Shown here piece after piece: positions 1-7,858 of a stretch of 39,663 nucleotides of DNA. Positions within the stretch are counted from its first letter, which is position 1. Each line of letters begins with the position of its first letter. The position numbers and the translations under genes were made by a program. The notes beneath the pieces were generated by a model. That model worked only from the letters and a program-made list of their open reading frames with translations, did no database searches and was not told the DNA's origin. The stretch comes from Methylococcus sp. (GTDB lineage Bacteria > Pseudomonadota > Gammaproteobacteria > Methylococcales > Methylococcaceae), in assembly GCA_007280285.1 (NCBI GenBank), contig QYQA01000121.1:1-39663 (forward strand), read 5' to 3'.

Positions 1-1
1 C

Positions 2-346
2 ATCTATCAGCGAAAAGAGCACATTGATATTACCCGGGGTGACAGCGTTCAGATTCAAGGGGGACTTGGGGCGCGCGTCTTTTCGTTGTTTGATATTGGC
101 GTCACCGGGTATGGCCTGTGGCAAGTCGCCAAGGATCAAGGGAGCGCCTTGCCGGCCGTTGCCTATGGCCAGTTTGAACGCGCGGCGGGTCTTGGGCCCG
201 AAATTGGGATCATGATCCCGGACCTTCGAAGTAAGGTCACCGCTCGCTATGAATGGGACCTGTGGTCGCGCTCAAGGCTTGAAGGACAGGTCCTCGTCGT
301 CAGTTGGTCGGTGTTGGCTTTAGCGCTTGGGGAGTCTCCCCAATGA
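2..346 (+). CDS. C-terminal part of a SphA/MetA-pathway-type outer-membrane protein (cut by window start)
   Basis: The frame is open from the first bases to TGA at 344-346, so the start lies outside the window. The roughly 114 visible residues alternate short hydrophobic and polar strands, as in a beta barrel. They include GLGARVFSLFDIGVTGYGLWQV, a second strand pair around GPEIGIMIPDLRSKVTARYEW, and a final strand LVVSWSVLALAL. This fits the C-terminal half of the phenol MetA-pathway (SphA-like) outer-membrane family, often annotated as transporters. A second, complete member appears at 22138-23328. The stop overlaps the next gene's ATG (ATGA), so the two are probably cotranslated. Substrate unknown. 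The family call rests on pattern recognition of a partial protein. Confidence 0.6.
   Translation: MYQRKEHIDITRGDSVQIQGGLGARVFSLFDIGVTGYGLWQVAKDQGSALPAVAYGQFERAAGLGPEIGIMIPDLRSKVTARYEWDLWSRSRLEGQVLVVSWSVLALALGESPQ
327..343 (+). promoter_or_regulatory. Hairpin covering the ribosome-binding site of the YheT-like gene
   Basis: TTGGGGA (327-333) and TCCCCAA (337-343) form a perfect 7-bp stem with a GTC loop. The left arm holds the Shine-Dalgarno GGGGAG (329-334, 8 nt from the ATG) and the right arm ends on the A of the start codon at 343. In mRNA this would hide the start site unless ribosomes finishing the upstream frame (stop at 346) open it. This is consistent with translational coupling, which is an inference. 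Confidence 0.5.
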
Positions 347-1392
347 AACATTTTATTCCCCCTTGGTGGTTACCAGGCCGTCATCTTCAGACCCTTTGGC
401 AACCCCTCTTTAGAGATCGCCCGGTTCCAGCAACCCGCCGGGAGCGGCTGCTGACCCCCGATCGAGATTTCATCGATATGGATTGGTTTGAGCCTTCATC
501 TGAAGGCCCTTTAGTGGTCTTGTTGCACGGTTTATCAGGTTCTTCGAAATCCCCCTATATTCGAGGGATGCAGGTGGCATTGGCCGCAAAAGGGTTTCGC
601 ACGGTGGCCCTCAACTTTAGAGGCTGCAGTGGGGAGCCTAATCACACGGCCTTGGGCTATCACTCCGGGGAGACGTCCGATCTTTCATTCTTGATCCAAC
701 AGTTGAGGCGGCGAGAGCCTCAAACCCCTTTCTTGGCGATTGGCTACTCGCTCGGTGGCAATGTCTTGCTGAAATGGCTCGGTGAGACCGGCACCGGTGC
801 CGATATTGAAGTGGCGGTGGCCGTTTCGGTCCCGCTTCGACTGGATCTTTGTGCCACCCATCTTGATCAGGGGTGGTCTAGGGTGTATCGAAATCGCTTG
901 CTTCAGGAATTGAAAGAGTATGTGGCCAGTAAGCTTGCAAGGCTCGAGGTCCTGGGGCTTGAGGAGGAAGCTCAAAAGTTGCGGGCGCTTGGGGATCTTC
1001 GGCCGATCAAGACTTTTTGGGATTATGATGCCCGAGTTGTCGGGGGGCTTTATGGCTTTGAGAGCGCCCAAGCCTACTATGATGCCTCGAGCAGCCGGCG
1101 CTACCTTTTAGGCATCAGGCGGCCGACACGCATCGTTCATGCCCTTGATGATCCTTTCATGACCCCTGAGGTTTTGCCCGAGGATCATGAACTCTCCCCC
1201 CTGGTTGAAATGGTCCTCAGTGATTCCGGTGGTCACGTCGGCTTTGTCGATGGGGGGTTCCCCTGGTCGCCAGGTTATTGGTTGGAGCGCATGGTCCCTG
1301 ACTATTTTAGGAGGGTCTTGAGTCCTTCAACGCCGACTCTGGCCCCTCAATCTTTACCTGATCCAGGAGTTCATCAATCTCCTTTGGTGTGA
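343..1392 (+). CDS. yheT: YheT-like alpha/beta hydrolase
   Basis: A 349-residue alpha/beta-hydrolase-fold protein of the YheT / EMB8 family. The nucleophile elbow GYSLGGN puts the catalytic Ser at residue 136. The acid is in the ALDDP segment (Asp269 or Asp270), and the His is His298 in GGHVGF. The oxyanion-side motif LLHGLSGSS is at about 60-68. The N-terminal PPWWLPGRHLQT is typical of the family. I chose ATG 343 over the upstream GTG because it has a good GGGGAG site, overlaps the previous stop, and starts exactly where family members start. Its last 25 or so residues are low-complexity Pro/Ser and run antisense into the PfkB gene (1307-1392). The physiological substrate is not established, although the family has esterase activity. 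Confidence 0.9.
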   Translation: MKHFIPPWWLPGRHLQTLWQPLFRDRPVPATRRERLLTPDRDFIDMDWFEPSSEGPLVVLLHGLSGSSKSPYIRGMQVALAAKGFRTVALNFRGCSGEPNHTALGYHSGETSDLSFLIQQLRRREPQTPFLAIGYSLGGNVLLKWLGETGTGADIEVAVAVSVPLRLDLCATHLDQGWSRVYRNRLLQELKEYVASKLARLEVLGLEEEAQKLRALGDLRPIKTFWDYDARVVGGLYGFESAQAYYDASSSRRYLLGIRRPTRIVHALDDPFMTPEVLPEDHELSPLVEMVLSDSGGHVGFVDGGFPWSPGYWLERMVPDYFRRVLSPSTPTLAPQSLPDPGVHQSPLV

Positions 1393-2230
1393 TCATCGCG
1401 ACCTCTGGGCGCCGGGCATTGGCGGCACCGGCGGCGGCTGCAAATCGAAGGCGTCGTTCAACCGACCAGGCTTTGAGGGTGCCATGGGCGAGACCTGCGA
1501 GGTAGCAGTCGCCACAGCCGACCGGATTGACTTCTCGAAGTGAGGGCGGGGTGACCCGCCAGTGCCCTTCCGTTTTAGTGCGGACTTCAATCGGCAGGGG
1601 GCCATCGGTGATATGAAGCTCAGGCACCCCCTCCCAGTTTTCGATCTCCCAAAATTCGTCGCGATTGGGTTTGGCTAGTTGCGGGAGCACGCCCCCCCCG
1701 AGGGCGGCCTCAAGGCCTTTTCCATGGGCATCCAGCCAGACGGGGACCCCGCGTGCCTGGCCCATGGCGATCATCTTAGGATAGGCGGATGCCACCAAGG
1801 GGTGGGGGACGGAGCCACTGATAATGACTAAGCCTGTGCGTTGGATCAGCACCGCGACTTTTTTAAGAAGCTCATTAATCTCCTCTTCAAGGACCTCAAA
1901 ACCATCCGGAAGGAAGGTGGTGGGATGCGCCTCTTGAGGGGCTGAAGCCATGAAGCCCATCCGCATCGGCGCCTTCGTCGGGATGAACCACTCCTCAATG
2001 CCATCGGCTTTAACGATCTCTCGAAGCCAGGCCCCTGAATGGCCGCCGGCAAACCCTGTGAGGTTCACTCGATGGCCAAGTCGGACCAGAACCCGGGCTA
2101 CGTTGACTCCTTTGCCTTCGGCATGAACCTTGAGTTCCTCAACGCGATGGATCGCGGCCGGCTTAAAAACGTCCTGATGGACCAAATTAAGCAAGGGGTT
2201 GGTATTGACGATGAGGATGTCAGTAGCCAT
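1307..2230 (-). CDS. PfkB-family carbohydrate kinase (1-phosphofructokinase-like)
   Basis: A 307-residue ribokinase/PfkB-fold kinase. The N-terminal signature GKGVNVARVLVRLGH (about 39-53) is typical of the FruK/LacC/PfkB hexose-phosphate kinase branch. GSVP (139-142), KPNRDEFWE (187-195) and the C-terminal NPVGCGDCYLAG block follow. Asp241 is the expected catalytic base, in GCGD rather than the usual GAGD or GSGD. It probably phosphorylates fructose-1-phosphate, tagatose-6-phosphate or a related sugar phosphate with ATP. No sugar PTS or transporter gene lies nearby, so the substrate stays open. The gene is convergent with the YheT-like gene and overlaps its 3' end by 86 bp. No strong Shine-Dalgarno precedes the ATG. 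Confidence 0.85.
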   Translation of the reverse strand: MATDILIVNTNPLLNLVHQDVFKPAAIHRVEELKVHAEGKGVNVARVLVRLGHRVNLTGFAGGHSGAWLREIVKADGIEEWFIPTKAPMRMGFMASAPQEAHPTTFLPDGFEVLEEEINELLKKVAVLIQRTGLVIISGSVPHPLVASAYPKMIAMGQARGVPVWLDAHGKGLEAALGGGVLPQLAKPNRDEFWEIENWEGVPELHITDGPLPIEVRTKTEGHWRVTPPSLREVNPVGCGDCYLAGLAHGTLKAWSVERRLRFAAAAGAANARRPEVAMITPKEIDELLDQVKIEGPESALKDSRPS

Positions 2231-2270
2231 AGACGATCAGGGATAGGGTCTTAGACAAACGCGTCGAGCC

Positions 2271-4142
2271 TCACCGTTCCATATCGAGAACGGCCTTCAA
2301 AGCTTCTTCTGCATCAATGATACCGGGCCCGCAGAGTCCCTTCAGGCTGGTCTGGCAGCTTGAGGGGACCTCCTTTTCCTCGACAACCTGGGTCCCAGTG
2401 TTCTTAACCAATTGGATCGTGGTCAGGGGAAATGGCCGCGCGGTGCCTTGGATGATGTTCTTGATTTTTGCCGGGGTTAATCGATGGTGGCGGTCGAGAG
2501 ACAGCATCAGCGATACAATGCCAGAGACCACAGGGGTTGCAATACTGGTGCCTTGATACCAGGCATAGCCCATGGCGTTGGGATCTGGTCGTTCAAGGCT
2601 GAGATTAACCGGTGCATAGATCCCAAATGGAAGGATGTGTTTTGAATCAATGACGGTTCCTGCCTCATTCATCACGTTCCAACGGGTTTGGCCTCCAGGT
2701 GAGGCGATGGAGACAATCTTGCCGAAACTACTGTAATAGGCGAGATCACCGGTCGGGCCAACGGCAGACACGGCGATGACCCCGCGGCACCCTGCGGGGG
2801 TGGACAGCTTCATATCGATCGAACTGTTGCCGCCTGCAACCACCACGGTGATGCCCCTTGATAGGGCGTAGTCGATGGCCGCCTGGTCACTGTCAGAGCA
2901 AGGAACATCAGCACCCAGACTCATACTGAGAACCTTTACTTTTTGGAGGTTGGGCTTCGTTCCGGGGACATCTTTGCCGCCGGCGGCCCAATAGATCCCG
3001 TCATTGACATCGTCAAAGGAACCCCCACAGGCACCTAAGACCCGAACCGGGACCACCCTGGCCTTGAAATTGATACCGGCAACCCCTTGATGATTGTTGG
3101 TGGTGGCAGCGACAATCCCCGTCATATGGCTGCCATGCCAGTCACTCGGGCTCGTATCGGTGCTGATGCTGCCAAGACACACCGCGGGTGTCCAATCGCC
3201 TTCATCCCCGGCATAGGGATCACGGCCATCGCCGTCCCGGGCATTGGTGGGGTCTGAGATCAAGTCCCAGCCGCGCTCTTTCATTCTTGGGCGATTGGAT
3301 CCCAAAGCGCGTTCGAGGTCTGGATGGCTAAAAAGGGCGCCGGTATCAATAATCGCAACGCCAATGTTCGATGTCCCTTTGGTAATGTTCCAGGCGGATT
3401 GCACATTGGCGCCCCCTGCGGAGGTCACTGCATCATAGAGGTGCCATTGACCATAAAAGTCGGGATCATTTGGGACTATCGTATTTTTTTTAGCCCACTG
3501 AAGGGGGTCCGCGTAAAGGACTTCCGACAAAGATTCTAATTGCTGTTCGATGATTCTCGCTTGTGATTGAGTGATGGCTTTATTGAGCGTTAGGACACGG
3601 CCAACGGTGGTGTTCCTTGAAAAGGTCAGGCGCTGGCCGATGGTTGCGGATAATTTTTCAAGGAGGTTGTTGTCTGGGGAAAGCGCCAACCGATCGTCCT
3701 TCAATTTAACCAAAAACTCTAAAATGACCGCGGGCTCTGGGGTCAGCGACTGGACGGCGGGTTTTCTGGCGGGTTCCGCTTCAAGCGCTGCCCAGAGGAC
3801 ACCCTCCAGCTGACTTAAGCGATGGGCGGCCGCTTCGGCCTGCTCGAGGGTGACCCAACCTGTGATGGAGAGAATCTGCGCATGGGTTCGGGTCTGACCC
3901 ACCGAGATCATTTGGACGCCGGCAATCAGTTCAAGCTGTTTTAGAAGGGCGGTATCAATGGGATGCGGCGAAGCCGCATCGACATCCTTCTTCAACATCA
4001 CCAAAAGATCAGGAACCATCCCGGCAGAGGTTTCGGTGACTACCCCTATGAGGATCAGGGTCGTCACTAGAATTCGGACGATCAACGGGAGTTTCGATGC
4101 CGGCATGAGGGTGCTATCACTCAGATTAAAAAAGGTCTCCAT
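2271..4142 (-). CDS. Secreted subtilisin-like serine protease (S8) with two I9-like pro-domains
   Basis: A 623-residue subtilase. A hydrophobic signal segment at about 19-38 ends near ETSAG. The catalytic triad is Asp266 (AIIDTG), His336 (WHGSHMTG) and Ser533 (GTSIATP), with the oxyanion Asn439 (AGGNS). Six Cys residues (322, 372, 415, 452, 596, 604) fit an exported, disulfide-bonded enzyme. Before the catalytic domain lie two similar blocks, about 44-123 and 138-216. Each begins LLVMLKKD or FLVKLKDD and ends in an SQLEGVLWA or ESLSEVLYA motif, like tandem inhibitor-I9 pro-peptides. The ATG at 4142 has a GGAG site; the internal ATG at 4106 (residue 13) would give a shorter signal peptide. It probably degrades proteins outside the cytoplasm. 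The gene stands alone, on the strand opposite the operon at 4295. Confidence 0.88.
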   Translation of the reverse strand: METFFNLSDSTLMPASKLPLIVRILVTTLILIGVVTETSAGMVPDLLVMLKKDVDAASPHPIDTALLKQLELIAGVQMISVGQTRTHAQILSITGWVTLEQAEAAAHRLSQLEGVLWAALEAEPARKPAVQSLTPEPAVILEFLVKLKDDRLALSPDNNLLEKLSATIGQRLTFSRNTTVGRVLTLNKAITQSQARIIEQQLESLSEVLYADPLQWAKKNTIVPNDPDFYGQWHLYDAVTSAGGANVQSAWNITKGTSNIGVAIIDTGALFSHPDLERALGSNRPRMKERGWDLISDPTNARDGDGRDPYAGDEGDWTPAVCLGSISTDTSPSDWHGSHMTGIVAATTNNHQGVAGINFKARVVPVRVLGACGGSFDDVNDGIYWAAGGKDVPGTKPNLQKVKVLSMSLGADVPCSDSDQAAIDYALSRGITVVVAGGNSSIDMKLSTPAGCRGVIAVSAVGPTGDLAYYSSFGKIVSIASPGGQTRWNVMNEAGTVIDSKHILPFGIYAPVNLSLERPDPNAMGYAWYQGTSIATPVVSGIVSLMLSLDRHHRLTPAKIKNIIQGTARPFPLTTIQLVKNTGTQVVEEKEVPSSCQTSLKGLCGPGIIDAEEALKAVLDMER

Positions 4143-4294
4143 CGACGATACTCCAGGAAAATAGCCCCTGCAAGGCGCTTTCGGGGATCATGTCGAGTTT
4201 AGCTGGATTTGGATTTATGCCAAAATGAAAAGATCGTGTGCCTTCGCGGTTTTAAGTCGTTGGAGGTCTTAACCCGCTGACCCCTCGACCAACC

Positions 4295-4588
4295 ATGCAT
4301 GTGACCTTCGTCCACGTTTATGTCCTTCAAGAATCGATCGGTGACTTCATCGAAGCGACGCGGGAGAATCATGAGGCCTCTATCGAAGAAACCGGCAATG
4401 TTCGCTTTGATGTGCTCCAGGACCCTCAAGATCCCGGGCATTTTGTCCTCTATGAGGTCTATCAATCGCCGGAGGACGCGGCCCATCACAAGACCACCGA
4501 TCATTACGCTAGGTGGCGGCTTCGGGTCGAGGAGATGATGGCCAAACCACGGCAGGGCATTCCCATGGCCTGGCTGTTTCCGGCGTGA
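4295..4588 (+). CDS. ABM-domain (YgiN/LsrG-type) quinol monooxygenase-like protein
   Basis: A 97-residue single-domain protein of the antibiotic biosynthesis monooxygenase (dimeric alpha-beta barrel) family. It shows the hallmark blocks: strand MHVTFVHVYV, helix FIEATRENHEASIEE, then NVRFDVLQDPQDPGHFVLYEVY, then AAHHKTTDHYARW. Relatives act on quinols, small carbonyl compounds or signalling molecules without a cofactor. The closest general architecture is that of YgiN and LsrG. Its TGA overlaps the GTG of the alcohol dehydrogenase (GTGA), so the two are likely co-produced and may treat the same small-molecule substrate. That link is an inference. Confidence 0.85.
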   Translation: MHVTFVHVYVLQESIGDFIEATRENHEASIEETGNVRFDVLQDPQDPGHFVLYEVYQSPEDAAHHKTTDHYARWRLRVEEMMAKPRQGIPMAWLFPA

Positions 4589-5784
4589 TCACCGCCACTG
4601 ACGTCTTTGCCATCGGCCGGCTGCCCAAAATAGTTTTTGGCGCGGGTGAAATCCGCCATCTTCCCACGCAGATTGAAGCTTTTGGATCCCATGGTCTCTT
4701 AGTCACTGGCGCCGAGTCCTTCTTGGGATCTCGTCACTTTCTCGCCCTTGAACGCGGTCTCAGGGCCTTGTCTGTCCGCTATACGATATTGACGATCGGG
4801 GGTGAACCTTCTCCTTTGGATATTGATGAGGCGGTGGCACGTCACCGCGGCGATGGGATTGAGGTGGTCATTGGGGTGGGAGGCGGCAGTGTCCTTGATG
4901 CGGCGAAGGCGATCGCTGGGCTTTTAAAGCCGGGGAACAGCGTGATGGACCATCTCGAAGGGGTCGGCCCTGAGCGGCCCTATGGTGGCCCAACCACGCC
5001 ATTGATTTTGGTTCCAACGACCGCAGGTACGGGATCTGAAGCCACCAAGAATGCGGTCTTGACCCGTCAAGGTCCCGATGGCTTTAAAAAATCCTTTCGG
5101 GATGATCGATTGGTTGCGGACTTAGCGATGATTGACCCTGATCTCCTGGCCTCCTGCCCCAAGCCTTTGATCGCCGCCAATGGGATGGATGCGGTGACTC
5201 AACTCCTCGAGTCTTATGTTTCCCTTGGGGCCAATCCCTTGACCGATGCCTTAGCCATGAGCGGACTTCAAGCGGCGTTCAAGGGTTTGTTACCCTGGTA
5301 TGAGGGCGGCGATAAAGCCGCGGAGGGGAGGTCTTTAATGGCCTACGCTGCGCTTCTTTCAGGTCTCTGCCTGGCCCAGACCGGATTGGGGTCGGTCCAC
5401 GGTCTCGCCCAACCGCTAGGCTCCTTTTTTCCAATTCCCCACGGGGTGGTTTGTGGGACCTTACTGGCGATCGCGACGGAAGCCAATATCGAAGCCCTTC
5501 GCCAGCGAGCCCCTGACGCGCCCCAACTTCATAAGTACGCCAACGTGGGCCGCGATCTTTTAGGCCAACCCGCACTGTCGGATGTTTCGGCGCAAGATGG
5601 ATTGATCGCCGAGCTCAAGGCCTTAACCCACCGCTTACAACTTCCCAACCTTTCGATGCTTGGGGTTCTTGAATCCGATATCGAGCGCATCGTGCTTCAT
5701 TCTCGAGGGTCCAGCATGAAAACCAACCCGGTCCTTTTAACTGATGGGGAGATTGGGCACATACTAAGGAGCCGGCTTTCATGA
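4585..5784 (+). CDS. Iron-type (group III) alcohol dehydrogenase, Gln-ligand subgroup
   Basis: A 399-residue NAD(P)-dependent dehydrogenase of the Fe-ADH / dehydroquinate-synthase-like fold. The nucleotide-binding GVGGGSVLDAAKA is at 97-109 and PTTAGTGSEAT at 144-154. The metal-site region has Asp202, then Gln206 where classical members carry His, with the other two ligands His272 (VHG) and His286 (PHG) present. The classical catalytic-site His four residues after VHG is also Gln (HGLAQPLG). I recall this double change from an unstudied Fe-ADH-like subgroup rather than seeing it as damage. The start is GTG 4585, which overlaps the upstream stop by 4 nt and places the protein start at the usual position. 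An upstream ATG (4513) would add 24 residues inside the neighbouring gene. Substrate unknown. Confidence 0.85.
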   Translation: MITATDVFAIGRLPKIVFGAGEIRHLPTQIEAFGSHGLLVTGAESFLGSRHFLALERGLRALSVRYTILTIGGEPSPLDIDEAVARHRGDGIEVVIGVGGGSVLDAAKAIAGLLKPGNSVMDHLEGVGPERPYGGPTTPLILVPTTAGTGSEATKNAVLTRQGPDGFKKSFRDDRLVADLAMIDPDLLASCPKPLIAANGMDAVTQLLESYVSLGANPLTDALAMSGLQAAFKGLLPWYEGGDKAAEGRSLMAYAALLSGLCLAQTGLGSVHGLAQPLGSFFPIPHGVVCGTLLAIATEANIEALRQRAPDAPQLHKYANVGRDLLGQPALSDVSAQDGLIAELKALTHRLQLPNLSMLGVLESDIERIVLHSRGSSMKTNPVLLTDGEIGHILRSRLS

Positions 5785-7379
5785 CCCAGCACTCTTTTCG
5801 TGCTCTCCTCTTATGGGGCCTCCCGGTGCTTTCGGGTGTGCTCATTGGAACCAGCTATATCCCTTTCCCGCCGTGGGCCTCTTTGTTTGCCTTCGTCCCC
5901 TTATGGATTTTCTGGCGCGACCAGACCTCCCTTTCGCGGGTTTTTCTTAGTGGGCTTGTGACCTCGTTTGTGTTTACTCTGATCGGGTTCAACTGGGTGA
6001 CTTATGTGCTCCATGAGTTCGCCCATCTTGATTGGTGGGTGGCCGGTATAGGGATGCTCTTGTTTGCCTTTTTAGCCCACCTTTTCGTCCCCCTCGCGGG
6101 CATTTTCTGGTGGCTTCTTCAGCGTCGCTATCGGTTCCAGCCTCAGCTTTCGTTGCTTATGATGGCGGTTTTAACGATCCTGCTTGAAGCAACCATTCCG
6201 ATGCTGTTTGACTGGAATTTTGGTTATGCTTGGTATGGAGCGGGTCTCCCCCTTTATCACTGGGCCGAGGTTGTAGGCTTTCAGGGCTTGAGTGCCTTGA
6301 CCATCCTGACCAATGTCCTCACCACGCGACTCCTCACAGAGCGAGGGGTCCTTCTAAGAGGAGGGTTGGCGGCGACTTTGGCATTCGGGTTCTTGGTATT
6401 CAATCTCAGCGGCCTCTGGCTTCAGGGACGTGTTCCAGTGCCAGATGCCAAGGTCAGGGTGCTCATGGCACAAGGCAATGTAGGGAATGCTGAAAAGATG
6501 GCGGCTGAGTTGGGTCGCGGCTACCAAGACGGCATCCTCAAAGCGTTTATGGCGGCAACCGATCAGGCCCTCAAGAACAATACCCAACCCGTCGATTTTG
6601 CGATGTGGCCTGAAACCGCGTTTCCGGCCATCTTGGGTGAAGGCCTTCGACCGGATCGATACCGAGTGGCACTGACGGAGTTTCTTCGGCAACGCCAGTT
6701 GACCCTCCTCACCGGCGCCTATGGTGTGGACTTTCCAAGTGGTCGACTGACCAATTCCCTCTTTGTCGTTAATCCCGAAGGGCAGGTGGTCGAACCCCAC
6801 TACAGTAAGACCATTCTCCTGGCTTTGGGGGAATATATCCCTGGTGAAGACTGGTTTCCGGTCATTCGAGAGTGGCTTCCGCAGACCGGGTTGTTTGCCC
6901 GAGGCCAAGGCCCAACCACCTTGCTGCAATGGCAGGGTTTCAAAATGGGGCCACAGATTTGCTATGAGAGCCTCTTCCCCTGGTTCAGCCGAGAGCTGTC
7001 TAATAGAGGCGCCCAGTTCATTGTCAATGTCACCAACGATTCCTGGTATGGCGACTGGCAGGAGCCTTGGCAGCACATGGTGATGACACTGGCACGAGGT
7101 GTGGAATTCCGCCGCCCCGTCCTTCGGGTCACCAATACCGGCATTTCGACCGTGGGGCTGGCTTCAGGTGAGAGGATGGGTGAGTCACCGGTTCATGAAG
7201 TCTGGGCGGGGATCTTCGACGTCCCCTACCTTCATAAGCCGCCGGTGACGTTCTATCAAAAAGTGCCCTACCTGATGCCGGCTTTATTCTGGAGTACGCT
7301 GTTGGGTCTTATCCTTTATGGTGAGCGCCGCCGGCAAAAGGGGGCTATGGACCGAAGAGCTTCATCTGGGGCTCTTTAA
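5781..7379 (+). CDS. lnt: Apolipoprotein N-acyltransferase
   Basis: A 532-residue inner-membrane enzyme that adds the third acyl chain to the N-terminal Cys of lipoproteins, the last step of lipoprotein maturation. The N-terminal half (about 8-215) contains several transmembrane helices. The C-terminal nitrilase domain carries the triad Glu278 (MWPETAFP), Lys343 (HYSKTILLALGEYIPGE) and Cys394 (PQICYES). NVTNDSWYG (416-424) is also typical. Another helix near 497-513 returns to the membrane. Length matches the family. The start overlaps the dehydrogenase stop (ATGA), making it the last gene of a three-gene operon with the ABM and Fe-ADH genes. In many bacteria lnt sits beside ybeX/corC and ybeY instead, so this arrangement is atypical. 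Confidence 0.95.
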   Translation: MTQHSFRALLLWGLPVLSGVLIGTSYIPFPPWASLFAFVPLWIFWRDQTSLSRVFLSGLVTSFVFTLIGFNWVTYVLHEFAHLDWWVAGIGMLLFAFLAHLFVPLAGIFWWLLQRRYRFQPQLSLLMMAVLTILLEATIPMLFDWNFGYAWYGAGLPLYHWAEVVGFQGLSALTILTNVLTTRLLTERGVLLRGGLAATLAFGFLVFNLSGLWLQGRVPVPDAKVRVLMAQGNVGNAEKMAAELGRGYQDGILKAFMAATDQALKNNTQPVDFAMWPETAFPAILGEGLRPDRYRVALTEFLRQRQLTLLTGAYGVDFPSGRLTNSLFVVNPEGQVVEPHYSKTILLALGEYIPGEDWFPVIREWLPQTGLFARGQGPTTLLQWQGFKMGPQICYESLFPWFSRELSNRGAQFIVNVTNDSWYGDWQEPWQHMVMTLARGVEFRRPVLRVTNTGISTVGLASGERMGESPVHEVWAGIFDVPYLHKPPVTFYQKVPYLMPALFWSTLLGLILYGERRRQKGAMDRRASSGAL

Positions 7380-7392
7380 GTCTCGTCGCCCT

Positions 7393-7830
7393 CTAGGACT
7401 TTGTGTGTGGGAGTTTTCGAGGGGCTGGATAACGGCGTTCAAGATCGTCGAGGAAACGGTTGACTTGCCGAATGCTGCTTTTAAACATCTTAGGCGATTG
7501 CCCCTTGAGCCAGCGCTCAGCGCGTTGATTCGTGCCGGGCCAGATGATCAGGCTTCCGAGGATCAGAAAGGGGGTTCCAACGATGCCGGGCAGGAGGATG
7601 CCGAAAACCCCAGCGGTGAACAAGAGCCAGCCGATGTCATGCGGTAGTTTTTCAATACGCTCAATAGTCGCGACATCGACGTTCAGTGCGACCAGACTCT
7701 TTTCAAGAGCAATGATCTCCTCAGCCTCTTGATCATCGTTCAACGGTCTAGCGGACGCTGAAGGACTTTGCTCGGTATGGAGGTCCCGCTGGAGGCGGCG
7801 AATAGGCTGCTTGAGGGGTGGTTTTGTCAT
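7393..7830 (-). CDS. Small membrane protein, PGPGW-like
   Basis: A 145-residue protein. A polar, Pro/Arg-rich N-terminus and an acidic stretch are followed by one hydrophobic hairpin, about 69-97 (GWLLFTAGVFGILLPGIVGTP), which runs into a second hydrophobic segment ending in a WPG turn. A basic amphipathic C-terminus follows. The LLPG...GTPFLILGSLIIWPG pattern resembles the putative PGPGW transmembrane family; that is a tentative match. It follows the degenerate ATPase by 28 bp on the same strand, so it is probably the last gene of the paired-ATPase cluster. There is no clear Shine-Dalgarno, so translation may depend on coupling. Function unknown. Confidence 0.65.
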   Translation of the reverse strand: MTKPPLKQPIRRLQRDLHTEQSPSASARPLNDDQEAEEIIALEKSLVALNVDVATIERIEKLPHDIGWLLFTAGVFGILLPGIVGTPFLILGSLIIWPGTNQRAERWLKGQSPKMFKSSIRQVNRFLDDLERRYPAPRKLPHTKS

Positions 7831-7858
7831 GAATGCTGTCGCTGTAATGGAAAGATTC

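Noticed and set aside
6354-7076. 240-residue minus-strand frame opposite lnt
   Set aside because: Covers the conserved nitrilase domain of Lnt in antisense; no ribosome site or domain.
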